This document shows, one piece after another, positions 1-5,927 of a stretch of 6,537 bases of DNA; the first letter of the stretch is position 1, and each line of letters opens with the position of its first letter. A program made the translations under genes and the position numbers. The stretch spans positions 1 through 6,537 of the forward strand of contig JAUVHQ010000125.1 of assembly GCA_030593185.1 (NCBI GenBank), in the 5' to 3' direction. Below the pieces are notes generated by a model, which was not told where the DNA came from, did not search any database, and saw nothing but the letters and a program-made list of their open reading frames with translations. Origin of the DNA: Bacteroidota bacterium (GTDB taxonomy: Bacteria > Bacteroidota > Bacteroidia > Bacteroidales > VadinHA17).

Positions 1-22
1 GTGATCCCTGGTGTGGCACCCT
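1..22 (+). other. Possible 3' end of a plus-strand tRNA, truncated by the window edge
   Basis: Bases 22-69 are homologous, in inverted orientation, to the 3' flank and terminator of the tRNA-Ser at 149-237. That suggests a second small-RNA gene on the plus strand ending just before them. The run GTGTGGCACC is compatible with a tRNA acceptor 3' strand plus discriminator A. However, the visible bases before it do not give a standard TTCRANY T-loop, so neither identity nor exact end can be assigned. This is an inference from the flank similarity rather than recognition of a tRNA. Confidence 0.2.
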
Positions 23-37
23 GCAATCCCTCAAACC

Positions 38-60
38 AACCCTTCGGGTTATTTTTATTT
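38..60 (+). terminator. Likely rho-independent terminator of the left-hand plus-strand transcript
   Basis: A short perfect stem AACCC (38-42) / GGGTT (46-50) with loop TTC is followed directly by the T-rich run ATTTTTATTT. The stem is only 5 bp, so by itself it is modest. It is supported by its homology to the much stronger terminator at 103-134, which faces it and shares the same T-tract and downstream bases. Confidence 0.5.
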
Positions 61-102
61 GAAGTAGTGCCTTTATGAAAGCAAGCTTTCAACAGTCACC
101 AC

Positions 103-134
103 TACAAATAAAAACCCCGGCTGGCGCCGGGGTT
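103..134 (-). terminator. Rho-independent terminator of tRNA-Ser
   Basis: On the minus strand the perfect 9-bp stem AACCCCGGC / GCCGGGGTT (plus-strand arms 113-121 and 126-134, 4-base loop) runs straight into TTTTTATTTG. It lies 15 bases beyond the 3' end of the tRNA-Ser gene, as expected for a monocistronic tRNA unit. Confidence 0.85.
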
Positions 135-148
135 GGTTTGAGGGTTTG

Positions 149-237
149 CGGAGAGAGGGGGATTCGAACCCTCGGTCCCGACAAAGCGGGACAACGGTTT
201 TCGAGACCGCCCCGTTCGACCACTCCGGCATCTCTCC
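149..237 (-). tRNA. tRNA-Ser with anticodon CGA
   Basis: Read on the minus strand, the acceptor GGAGAGA (237-231) pairs perfectly with TCTCTCC (156-150), followed by discriminator G at 149. CCA is not encoded. The anticodon stem GCGGT/ACCGT encloses the loop CTCGAAA (plus strand 199-205), giving anticodon CGA, which reads the serine codon UCG. A long variable arm with a 6-bp GTCCCG/CGGGAC stem marks a class II tRNA, and the T-loop is the standard TTCGAAT. One oddity is that the second T-stem pair is A-C instead of a Watson-Crick pair (plus positions 172 and 158). Its own terminator follows at 134-103. Confidence 0.96.
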
Positions 238-271
238 AAATTCCCTGCAAAGATTCAATGAATTCTTTAAA

Positions 272-301
272 TTTCAAAAGAATGATAAAATATTATCTTT
301 A
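272..301 (+). promoter_or_regulatory. Possible Bacteroidota-type promoter of the aldo/keto reductase gene
   Basis: TATCTTTA at 294-301 resembles the Bacteroidota -7 element TAnnTTTG, with A in place of the last G. A weak -33-like TTTC (272-275) lies 18 bases upstream. The element ends 37 bases before the ATG at 339. The same TATCTTTA occurs before the gene at 3552. In such AT-rich DNA a chance match is quite possible. Confidence 0.3.
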
Positions 302-338
302 TCCCGAAAGAAAAATTTTATGTGAACAAGAATAAATA

Positions 339-1472
339 ATGCAATACAGGACAATTGGAAAAACCGGAATTAAGCTGTCAATCCTTGGGTTTGGTTGCAT
401 GCGATTCCCGGTACTTAATAATGATGAAGGAAGAATAAATGAACCTGAAACGGAACAAATGCTCGTTGAGGCTATCAAAAGTGGGGTGAATTATTTTGAT
501 ACCGCCTATACCTACCACAAAGGAACAAGTGAGGATTTTGTCGGACGGTTTTTAAAAAAAGGATATCGTGAAAAGGTATATCTGGCAACCAAATTGCCAT
601 GCTGGGAGGTTGAAAAAAGGCATGATATGGATAGACTCCTGGATGAACAATTGACACGGCTCAGGACTGATCATATTGATTTTTACCTTTTGCATGCATT
701 GACTAAGAGGAGGTGGGAAACCCTTATAAAAAATGATGTCTTTGACTTTATTGATAGAGCCATAAAGGATGGTAGGGTCACAAATATTGGTTTCTCGTTT
801 CATGATGATCTTTTGGCATTCAAGGAAATTGCAGATGCATACAACTGGGATTTCTGCCAGATCCAGTACAATTTTATGGATGAAGAGCATCAGGCAGGAA
901 CAGAAGGATTGAGATATGCTGCTAATAAAGGAATGGGAGTGATTATTATGGAGCCACTACGAGGTGGCTATTTAATAAACAATTTACCGGAAAGGATCCG
1001 CAATATATGGAACTCATCTGGTGTTAGTAAAAGTCCGGCAGATATAGCATTACAATGGGTGTGGAATCATCCTGAAGTATCAATGGTGCTCAGTGGGATG
1101 AGCAATTTGAAACAGGTTAATGAAAATTGCAGAACTGCAGAAGAAACTAAACCCGGTTCAATAAGCAACATTGAACTCGAAATTATTCGAAAAGTACGTG
1201 ATGAGTATTTGAACAGGCAGTTAATTCTATGTACAGGATGTAATTATTGCATCCCCTGCCCTGAAGGGGTTGATATTCCCGGAATATTTTCTTTTTATAA
1301 TGAGGGTAAAATGTATGATAATTTCTCAATAGCACGTGTACGGCATTCTATTCTGGTTAAAGAAGAAGAAAGGGCTGATAAATGTGTGGAATGTGGTGAG
1401 TGCCTTGAAAAATGCCCCCAGCAAATCGCTATTCCTGATGAACTGAAAAAATGCCGTGATTCTCTTGAATGA
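339..1472 (+). CDS. Aldo/keto reductase with C-terminal 4Fe-4S ferredoxin-like domain
   Basis: A probable cytoplasmic NAD(P)H-dependent oxidoreductase of the family grouped as COG1453 (377 aa). Residues 1 to about 280 form the aldo/keto reductase barrel. The classical catalytic tetrad is visible: Asp54 and Tyr59 in FDTAYTYH, Lys85 in ATKLP, and His119 in DFYLLHA. The tail carries two cysteine clusters, C298xxC301xxC304xxC307P (the CxYCxPCPxGV pattern of this family) and C349xxC352xxC355xxxC359P, which should bind two 4Fe-4S clusters and link hydride chemistry to one-electron carriers. The substrate cannot be told from sequence. There is no signal peptide. The start at 339 gives the standard MQYRxxGxTG opening and lies behind AGAATAAATA rather than a Shine-Dalgarno site. 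The gene stands alone: the tRNA upstream is divergent and the peptidase downstream is convergent. Confidence 0.93.
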   Translation: MQYRTIGKTGIKLSILGFGCMRFPVLNNDEGRINEPETEQMLVEAIKSGVNYFDTAYTYHKGTSEDFVGRFLKKGYREKVYLATKLPCWEVEKRHDMDRLLDEQLTRLRTDHIDFYLLHALTKRRWETLIKNDVFDFIDRAIKDGRVTNIGFSFHDDLLAFKEIADAYNWDFCQIQYNFMDEEHQAGTEGLRYAANKGMGVIIMEPLRGGYLINNLPERIRNIWNSSGVSKSPADIALQWVWNHPEVSMVLSGMSNLKQVNENCRTAEETKPGSISNIELEIIRKVRDEYLNRQLILCTGCNYCIPCPEGVDIPGIFSFYNEGKMYDNFSIARVRHSILVKEEERADKCVECGECLEKCPQQIAIPDELKKCRDSLE

Positions 1473-1525
1473 AGTTTGCTGCTACGATAGCCATCGGCAA
1501 CACCGCAACACAATTTTATTGGTAT

Positions 1526-3166
1526 TTATTTACCGGTAATATTCAAAACTGCTACATAGAAACCGGGATCAATTACCAGGGTAGGATTTTTAGATCCAAT
1601 CCCGGTTTTTGACCATCTTGAAGTTGGATAAAGCCATTTTTCTTTTCCTGACAAATATACTTTTACCGGCATATCAAATTTACGTACGCAATTATTCCAG
1701 CGATAGGATAATTCATTTTCTTTTATTGAATACTCAAAAACAGGGATTCTGGTATCTTTGAGATACTGGTCAAAGAATGGTGAAAGGTTCCTGCCGGTTT
1801 TATCACTTATATAATTTTCAATCTGTTGCGAAGTAACTGTCTGGTGATAAAATTCGTGATTAAGTCCTCTCAGGATATCATGCCATTTTGCATCATCATT
1901 AACAATCTGGCGAAGAGTATGTAACATATTCCCTCCTTTGGAATACATATCTCCTGATCCGGAATGATTGACGTTATAAAAACCTATTATAGGTCTGTCA
2001 TTTCGAATATTCCTGCGTGTCCCCAGTACATATTCATTCCCTGCCTGTTTCCCATAATGATATTCAACAAACAAGCTTTCGGAATAATTTATAAAACTCT
2101 CGTGTATCCACATATCGGCTATATCCTTGCAGGTTATACTGTTAGCAAACCATTCATGTCCCGATTCATGAATAATGATAAAATCAAATTTTTCTCCCCA
2201 GCCAGACCCGCTCAGATCATTGCCCCGGTAACCATTTTGATATCCGTTGCCGTAAGTAATAGAACTTTGATGTTCCATCCCGAGATATGGTACCTCAACC
2301 AGTTTATAACCATCTTCATAAAACGGGTAGGGGCCGAACCAGTGTTCAAAAGCTGCTAACATGAGCTTTACCTGTTTAAATTGATTTTTAGCCTTTTCAA
2401 GATTTTCCTTCAGAACATAGTAGTCGCAATCCAGTTCTCCTTTTTCTCCCTGGTATTTTTCTGAAAAATGGACATAATCAGCAATATTTATATTGACCCC
2501 ATAATTATTTATTGGGTTAGATACGAACCAATGATAAGTTTTTGTTTTATTATCATGTGTTTCCACTATACGAAGCTTTCCATTGGAAACATTAACCAGG
2601 TATTCCGGAACGGTTACACTGATAAGCATACTGTCAGGTTCATCGTACATGTGATCTTTACACGGCCACCATATGCTTGCGCCAATTCCCTGACACGAAG
2701 ATGCAATAAAAGGTTTATTATTCCTGTCTTTTTCCCACGTAATGCCTCCATCCCAGGGAGGTCTGCGGGCTACACGAGGTCTGCCACCATAGTGTAATTC
2801 TATTTCATTTATGGATCCGGGGGTCTGTTTTGCGACTAAATGGATGAAATGTGCATTACCTTCGTGGTTAATTGTTAATTCTTTACTATTCTGTACAGCT
2901 TTATAGAGTGTTAGTGGTGGTTGAAGGTCAATTTGCATTACCTGGTTCTGTTCAAGCACCTTATACATTACAGTATTTTTTCCTTTGATTGTACTGTCAG
3001 CCGGATTCACTGATATATCAAGATGGTAATAAGTTAAATTCCACCATTTTCTTTCTGCTGTTATTGATCCTCTTAAAGTGTCTTGTTTTGTAAAGGTTCT
3101 GTTTTGGGAAAATGCCTGGCTAAAACAACAAATAATTAAAATAAATGTCAATGCTATTTTATTCAT
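1526..3166 (-). CDS. Exported M1-family zinc metallopeptidase (aminopeptidase N-like, short form)
   Basis: A 546-aa peptidase that probably removes N-terminal residues from peptides in the periplasm or at the surface. Residues 1-20 (MNKIALTF... ending FSQAFSQ) form a signal peptide. An N-terminal beta domain fills about 25-235. The zinc site is H333-E334-S-G-H337 followed by E356 in WIHESF, the HExxH-x18-E pattern of gluzincins. Tyr408 in DMYSKGG fits the catalytic tyrosine of M1 enzymes. The exopeptidase substrate motif reads GMEHQ at 297-301, with His where animal and E. coli enzymes have GAMEN; from memory this variant is usual in Bacteroidota M1 proteins. The protein lacks the long helical C-terminal domain of full-size aminopeptidase N (about 850 aa). 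It ends with the FFDQYLKDTRIPVFEY module and a small beta domain, so it looks complete rather than truncated. It converges on the aldo/keto reductase with a 53-bp gap. Confidence 0.93.
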   Translation of the reverse strand: MNKIALTFILIICCFSQAFSQNRTFTKQDTLRGSITAERKWWNLTYYHLDISVNPADSTIKGKNTVMYKVLEQNQVMQIDLQPPLTLYKAVQNSKELTINHEGNAHFIHLVAKQTPGSINEIELHYGGRPRVARRPPWDGGITWEKDRNNKPFIASSCQGIGASIWWPCKDHMYDEPDSMLISVTVPEYLVNVSNGKLRIVETHDNKTKTYHWFVSNPINNYGVNINIADYVHFSEKYQGEKGELDCDYYVLKENLEKAKNQFKQVKLMLAAFEHWFGPYPFYEDGYKLVEVPYLGMEHQSSITYGNGYQNGYRGNDLSGSGWGEKFDFIIIHESGHEWFANSITCKDIADMWIHESFINYSESLFVEYHYGKQAGNEYVLGTRRNIRNDRPIIGFYNVNHSGSGDMYSKGGNMLHTLRQIVNDDAKWHDILRGLNHEFYHQTVTSQQIENYISDKTGRNLSPFFDQYLKDTRIPVFEYSIKENELSYRWNNCVRKFDMPVKVYLSGKEKWLYPTSRWSKTGIGSKNPTLVIDPGFYVAVLNITGK

Positions 3167-3218
3167 TTTGGGAAATTTTATAATTTTAATCGTTAATTCA
3201 ATTTAGAACATAACTTCA

Positions 3219-3226
3219 CAAAGTAA
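3219..3226 (-). promoter_or_regulatory. Possible -7 element of the M1 peptidase gene
   Basis: On the minus strand the sequence TTACTTTG matches the Bacteroidota -7 consensus TAnnTTTG at all fixed positions but one. It lies about 50 bases upstream of the ATG at 3166. No convincing -33 TTG is visible at the right distance, so this is a weak call. Confidence 0.25.
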
Positions 3227-3259
3227 TTAAAAAATGTAATAATTTCATCTTTTCTCCAG

Positions 3260-3411
3260 GTATTAAGGCTGAGGCTGAGGCTAAGGCTAAGGCTAAGGGA
3301 GGCAAGAGGTTTTAGAAGTTTAGGACATAAATAAAAAATGAGACAAATTGAATTTTAAAGGTCTAAAATGAGCAATCAAATTCCTTAGCCTTAGCCTCAG
3401 CCTTTTAATAC
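3260..3411. repeat. Hexamer-repeat inverted element in the divergent intergenic region
   Basis: The left arm has five tandem copies of RAGGCT (3265-3294: AAGGCT, GAGGCT, GAGGCT, AAGGCT, AAGGCT) plus a partial AAGG. The right arm (3383-3404) holds three full copies and a partial on the opposite strand. Bases 3272-3292 are the perfect 21-bp complement of 3383-3403. The similarity continues outward (GTATTAA at 3260-3266 against GTATTAAAA read from 3411). Inside is a further 7-bp inverted pair, TTTTAGA 3310-3316 / TCTAAAA 3362-3368, with nearly the same centre. The inner 80 bases have no coding potential. It resembles a dispersed non-coding repeat or small palindromic element and can fold as a long hairpin. 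Function is unknown. Confidence 0.75.
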
Positions 3412-3492
3412 GAGAATGATTAATAAAATGAAATAACTCTGTATGTATCAATGAATAATTTTGACAATCCGATACATTTAGTTATAAGTAAG

Positions 3493-3523
3493 TTTACTAA
3501 TTTTTTATAAATTAATATCTTTA
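3493..3523 (+). promoter_or_regulatory. Possible promoter of the NADase-type-domain gene
   Basis: TATCTTTA (3516-3523) resembles the Bacteroidota -7 element TAnnTTTG. It is preceded, 19 bases upstream, by TTTA (3493-3496), close to the -33 TTTG. The element ends 28 bases before the ATG at 3552. It is the same octamer seen before the gene at 339. Confidence 0.35.
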
Positions 3524-3551
3524 ACATAATATTTAACAAACAGAATAAATA

Positions 3552-4670
3552 ATGAAAATAACAACATTTATAGCAATCCTGATGTTTGCCACTTTAATTC
3601 CGGCACATTCTCAATGGAGAAAAATCTTTCTACGTTCCGCAATGGGCTTATATTTAGCTAGTTCAGAATTGGATGATGGGAGTCCCTTTGATGAATTAGG
3701 TGAATATGGTGCACATAATTTGTTTGACATGGATGGCACAACAGCCTGGGTTGAGGGAGTTAAAGGGGATGGTATTGGCGAATCTGTTTATGTTGGAATG
3801 GGTGACAGGTTAAATGAAATAATCTGTATTGTCAACGGTTATCAAAAATCCGGGGACCTCTATTTTAAGAATAACCGCCCAAAAATCCTTCGGCTCTCTC
3901 TGTTTGTCGGTTTTATGATACCCGGAGAGGTCACTGAAATTATATCAGTTTGCCGTATAAGACAATTTGGCAACGAAAACCTGATCACCCTGAAGGATAC
4001 CCTGGGACCACAAGAATTCAAATTACCGTTCGACCGGCTGAAAGCAGTTGAATTTGAGGAGCAAAGTAAACAATTATTTCTTGACGACTTTGGTAAAAAG
4101 TTTGAAGAGATTACAAAATCATGCTCCGGATGCGATACGGTTCCTTCTGTACAGTATATTTTGCATCTCGAGATAGTTGATGTTTATAAAGGTACAAAAT
4201 GGGACGATACCTGCATATCTGACATCTGGTTCAGACCGGGAGAAACAAAAATTAATGAAATACCGGAGGACGAGATCATTACAGAGGTGTATGAAGAATT
4301 AGACGAGAGAATGATTTACGTTAATACGAACAAAAGGAAAAACATAATACTTGTAGACGGGAAAGCCCTGGAAAAAGCAGAAAACCTGGTTGAGGGCCAA
4401 TACATGGATGCCACACTTATGGATGTAAGTCCGGATAAAGAGTGGGCACAGGTAGATTATCTGTATACTGCTGAAGGAGCAAGGGTTGAAGAATATTCGC
4501 AACTTTATAGCGTCAGGTATCTTACACGGATTGATAAGCAAATTCTGAAGACGATATATGGTATGTATGGCTTTATTGAAAAGGATGGAAAAACATACCT
4601 CGACACTGCAGATGGTTTGATCGATCTGGAAGAAATTCTGAAAAAATTCCAGGAGCTTCAGGAAAAATAA
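3552..4670 (+). CDS. Secreted protein with NADase-type glycan-binding domain, function unknown
   Basis: A 372-aa exported protein. Residues 1-20 form a signal peptide ending PAHSQ. Residues of about 32-228 resemble the discoidin-like domain annotated as NADase-type glycan-binding or NADase translocation domain. Typical parts are HNLFDMDGTTAWVEGVKGDGIGE (about 55-77, split here only by description: a DG-TAWVEG core then GDGIGE), the NGYQKS...YFKNNRPK stretch (95-111), and a closing ILHLEIVDVYKGTKWDDTCISDIWF region (203-227). There is no NAD-glycohydrolase catalytic domain, so this is a stand-alone binding module and not a toxin. A Cys pair sits at 191/194 (CSGC). Residues of about 250-372 form a second, charged region that I do not recognise, ending in a helix rich in Lys and Glu. 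The start follows AGAATAAATA. Ligand and role are unknown; the export signal and fold suggest binding of glycans or surfaces. Confidence 0.8.
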   Translation: MKITTFIAILMFATLIPAHSQWRKIFLRSAMGLYLASSELDDGSPFDELGEYGAHNLFDMDGTTAWVEGVKGDGIGESVYVGMGDRLNEIICIVNGYQKSGDLYFKNNRPKILRLSLFVGFMIPGEVTEIISVCRIRQFGNENLITLKDTLGPQEFKLPFDRLKAVEFEEQSKQLFLDDFGKKFEEITKSCSGCDTVPSVQYILHLEIVDVYKGTKWDDTCISDIWFRPGETKINEIPEDEIITEVYEELDERMIYVNTNKRKNIILVDGKALEKAENLVEGQYMDATLMDVSPDKEWAQVDYLYTAEGARVEEYSQLYSVRYLTRIDKQILKTIYGMYGFIEKDGKTYLDTADGLIDLEEILKKFQELQEK

Positions 4671-4693
4671 CAATAAAATAAATGGTAACTATT

Positions 4694-4728
4694 CAGTCGG
4701 CAGTCCACAGTCCACAGTCCACAGTCGA
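4694..4728. repeat. Heptamer tandem repeat (CAGTCNN)5
   Basis: Five uninterrupted 7-base units occur between two plus-strand genes: CAGTCGG, three copies of CAGTCCA, then CAGTCGA. It lies 24 bases after the stop of the 3552-4670 gene and ends 43 bases before the next start. Similar short heptamer arrays are known from intergenic DNA of cyanobacteria and, as I recall, Bacteroidota. Read on the minus strand it gives a spurious peptide with CGLWT units, so it should not be called coding. Confidence 0.85.
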
Positions 4729-4771
4729 CAAGAAAGTAAATAACAATAAAACAATTATAACACAATAATAA

Positions 4772-5695
4772 ATGAAATACTTATTAATATCTTTAATAGT
4801 TTTAATATTTGATCTAAATGTTAATGCACAAGCAGTTATGAAGTACAATAAACTAACACCTGAAGAAGAAAGAGTGATCATTGATAAAGGCACTGAGATG
4901 CCTTTTACAGGTAAGTACCTTAATTTTGACGGAAAAGGTACATATGTATGTAAAAAGTGTGGTTCACATCTCTATCATTCCGCAGACAAGTTTGAGTCAC
5001 ATTGCGGCTGGCCAAGTTTCGATGATGAAATTCCAAAAGCAGTAAAACGGATACCTGATGCAGATGGTATCAGAACGGAAATTATGTGTGCCAATTGCGG
5101 TGCTCACCTGGGTCATGTTTTTAAAGGAGAAAAGTACACTGAAAAAAATATCAGGCATTGTGTAAATTCTATTTCATTAGATTTTGTTCCGGTAGATAAA
5201 AATACCATAGTGAAAACCGGACGTGCTATTTTTGCCGGTGGATGTTTTTGGGGAATGGAACACTTCTTTAGAAAAGCTAACGGCGTAATCAGCACTGATG
5301 TCGGGTATATAGGAGGAGATAAAGATAATCCTACATATGATGAAGTTTGCAGTGATAATACAAACCATGCAGAAGCCATTGAAGTGATTTTTGATAATTC
5401 TCTGACTTCTTTTGAGGAAATAGCAAAATTATTCTTCGAAATACATGATCCAACCCAGGTAAACCGGCAGGGTCCTGATATTGGCACACAATATCGTTCA
5501 GAAATTTTTTATCTGAATGAAGAACAGAGAGAAATTGCTGAAAAGCTTATTAAAGCACTGGAGAAAAAAGGTTATAATATTGCAACTAAAGTAACCAAAG
5601 CCACGGCATTCTGGAAAGCTGAAAATTATCATCAGGACTACTACAGCAAAAACGGCGAAAAACCATACTGTCATTCTTATATAAAAAGGTTTTAA
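4772..5695 (+). CDS. msrBA: Exported bifunctional methionine sulfoxide reductase MsrB-MsrA
   Basis: A 307-aa enzyme that reduces both R- and S-methionine sulfoxide in oxidised proteins. Residues 1-20 (MKYLLISLIV... ending NVNAQ) look like a signal peptide, so it should act in the periplasm. The MsrB domain comes first (about 24-140): zinc cysteines C60xxC63 and C106xxC109, Cys78 before GWPSF as the likely resolving residue, and catalytic Cys130 in RHCVNS. The MsrA domain follows (about 150-305): catalytic Cys158 in GGCFWGME, the variant CSDNTNHAEA (193-202) where CTGxTGHAEA is usual, GTQYRSEIFY, and YHQDYY near the end. Cys300 near the C-terminus could be a resolving Cys. The B-then-A order is opposite to the MsrA-MsrB part of Neisseria PilB. 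The start at 4772 is preferred because it supplies the signal peptide; Met23 would give a cytosolic form. It may be co-transcribed with the gene upstream, but a 101-bp gap with a repeat lies between them. Confidence 0.95.
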   Translation: MKYLLISLIVLIFDLNVNAQAVMKYNKLTPEEERVIIDKGTEMPFTGKYLNFDGKGTYVCKKCGSHLYHSADKFESHCGWPSFDDEIPKAVKRIPDADGIRTEIMCANCGAHLGHVFKGEKYTEKNIRHCVNSISLDFVPVDKNTIVKTGRAIFAGGCFWGMEHFFRKANGVISTDVGYIGGDKDNPTYDEVCSDNTNHAEAIEVIFDNSLTSFEEIAKLFFEIHDPTQVNRQGPDIGTQYRSEIFYLNEEQREIAEKLIKALEKKGYNIATKVTKATAFWKAENYHQDYYSKNGEKPYCHSYIKRF

Positions 5696-5890
5696 TTTTA
5701 AGATACATGTGAATTTACGCAATTACAACATTGTGTGTAATGTAATGCAAGTTCAATTGGGTAAACAGCCTATACAGTGAAATATTCCGCGTATTATCAC
5801 TTTCATTTATTCAAGATCAAAACCAGGTAGCTCGTTTTTATTCAGAATTGGAAAAAAGCAGATAATTTTCTAAACACTGAAAATAAAACG

Positions 5891-5898
5891 TAACTTTA
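5891..5898 (+). promoter_or_regulatory. Possible -7 element of the cold-shock-domain gene
   Basis: TAACTTTA matches TAnnTTTG except for the last base and ends 29 bases before the ATG at 5928, a spacing close to that of the similar element before 3552. Only a weak TTTC (5867-5870) is present at the -33 position. The rest of the 5696-5927 gap shows no gene or strong hairpin. Confidence 0.3.
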
Positions 5899-5927
5899 CC
5901 AAATTATTAATAAAGCAAGAATAATCT

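Larger units (their letters stand above)
28..144. repeat. Long imperfect inverted repeat: two convergent, homologous terminator units
   Basis: The arms are built from three nested matches with almost the same centre. CCCTCAAACCAACCC (28-42) is the perfect complement of 130-144. Bases 52-69 match the complement of 97-114 at 16 of 18 positions. TGAAAGC (76-82) pairs perfectly with GCTTTCA (85-91) across a 2-base centre. The right arm carries a longer GC hairpin than the left, which shifts the outer centre slightly. This looks like the 3' flank of one small-RNA gene duplicated in inverted orientation, leaving a two-way transcription stop. Confidence 0.75.
3167..3551. other. 385-bp divergent intergenic region
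   Basis: This gap separates the minus-strand M1 peptidase from the plus-strand NADase-type-domain gene, so it must hold both promoters. It contains a possible minus-strand -7 element (3219-3226), the hexamer inverted repeat (3260-3411), and a possible plus-strand promoter (3493-3523). I see no credible open reading frame, tRNA or riboswitch in it. Confidence 0.7.

Noticed and set aside
73..335. Short reading frames of 60-86 aa on both strands over the tRNA
   Set aside because: They run through the tRNA-Ser and its terminator and have no protein-like features.
1473..1525. Possible bidirectional terminator between the convergent genes
   Set aside because: Only very short stems (GCC/GGC, GGTA/TACC) and no T-tract in either direction.
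1469..1612. A 47-codon frame starting at the ATGA that overlaps the aldo/keto reductase stop
   Set aside because: Most of it is antisense to the conserved 3' end of the M1 peptidase gene, and the peptide resembles nothing known.
1964..2797. Plus-strand frames of 109 and 131 aa
   Set aside because: They lie entirely antisense to the conserved M1 peptidase, including its zinc motif.
3265..3404. CRISPR array
   Set aside because: The repeats are 6 bases, contiguous and inverted between the two arms; there are no spacers and no cas genes.
4693..4893. Minus-strand 66-aa frame ending in CGLWT-type residues
   Set aside because: Its end is a translation of the heptamer repeat and the rest is antisense to the msrBA signal peptide region.
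5722..5741. ATTAC/GTAAT inverted pair after msrBA as a terminator
   Set aside because: Five A/T-rich pairs with a 10-base loop and no following T run; not distinguishable from chance.
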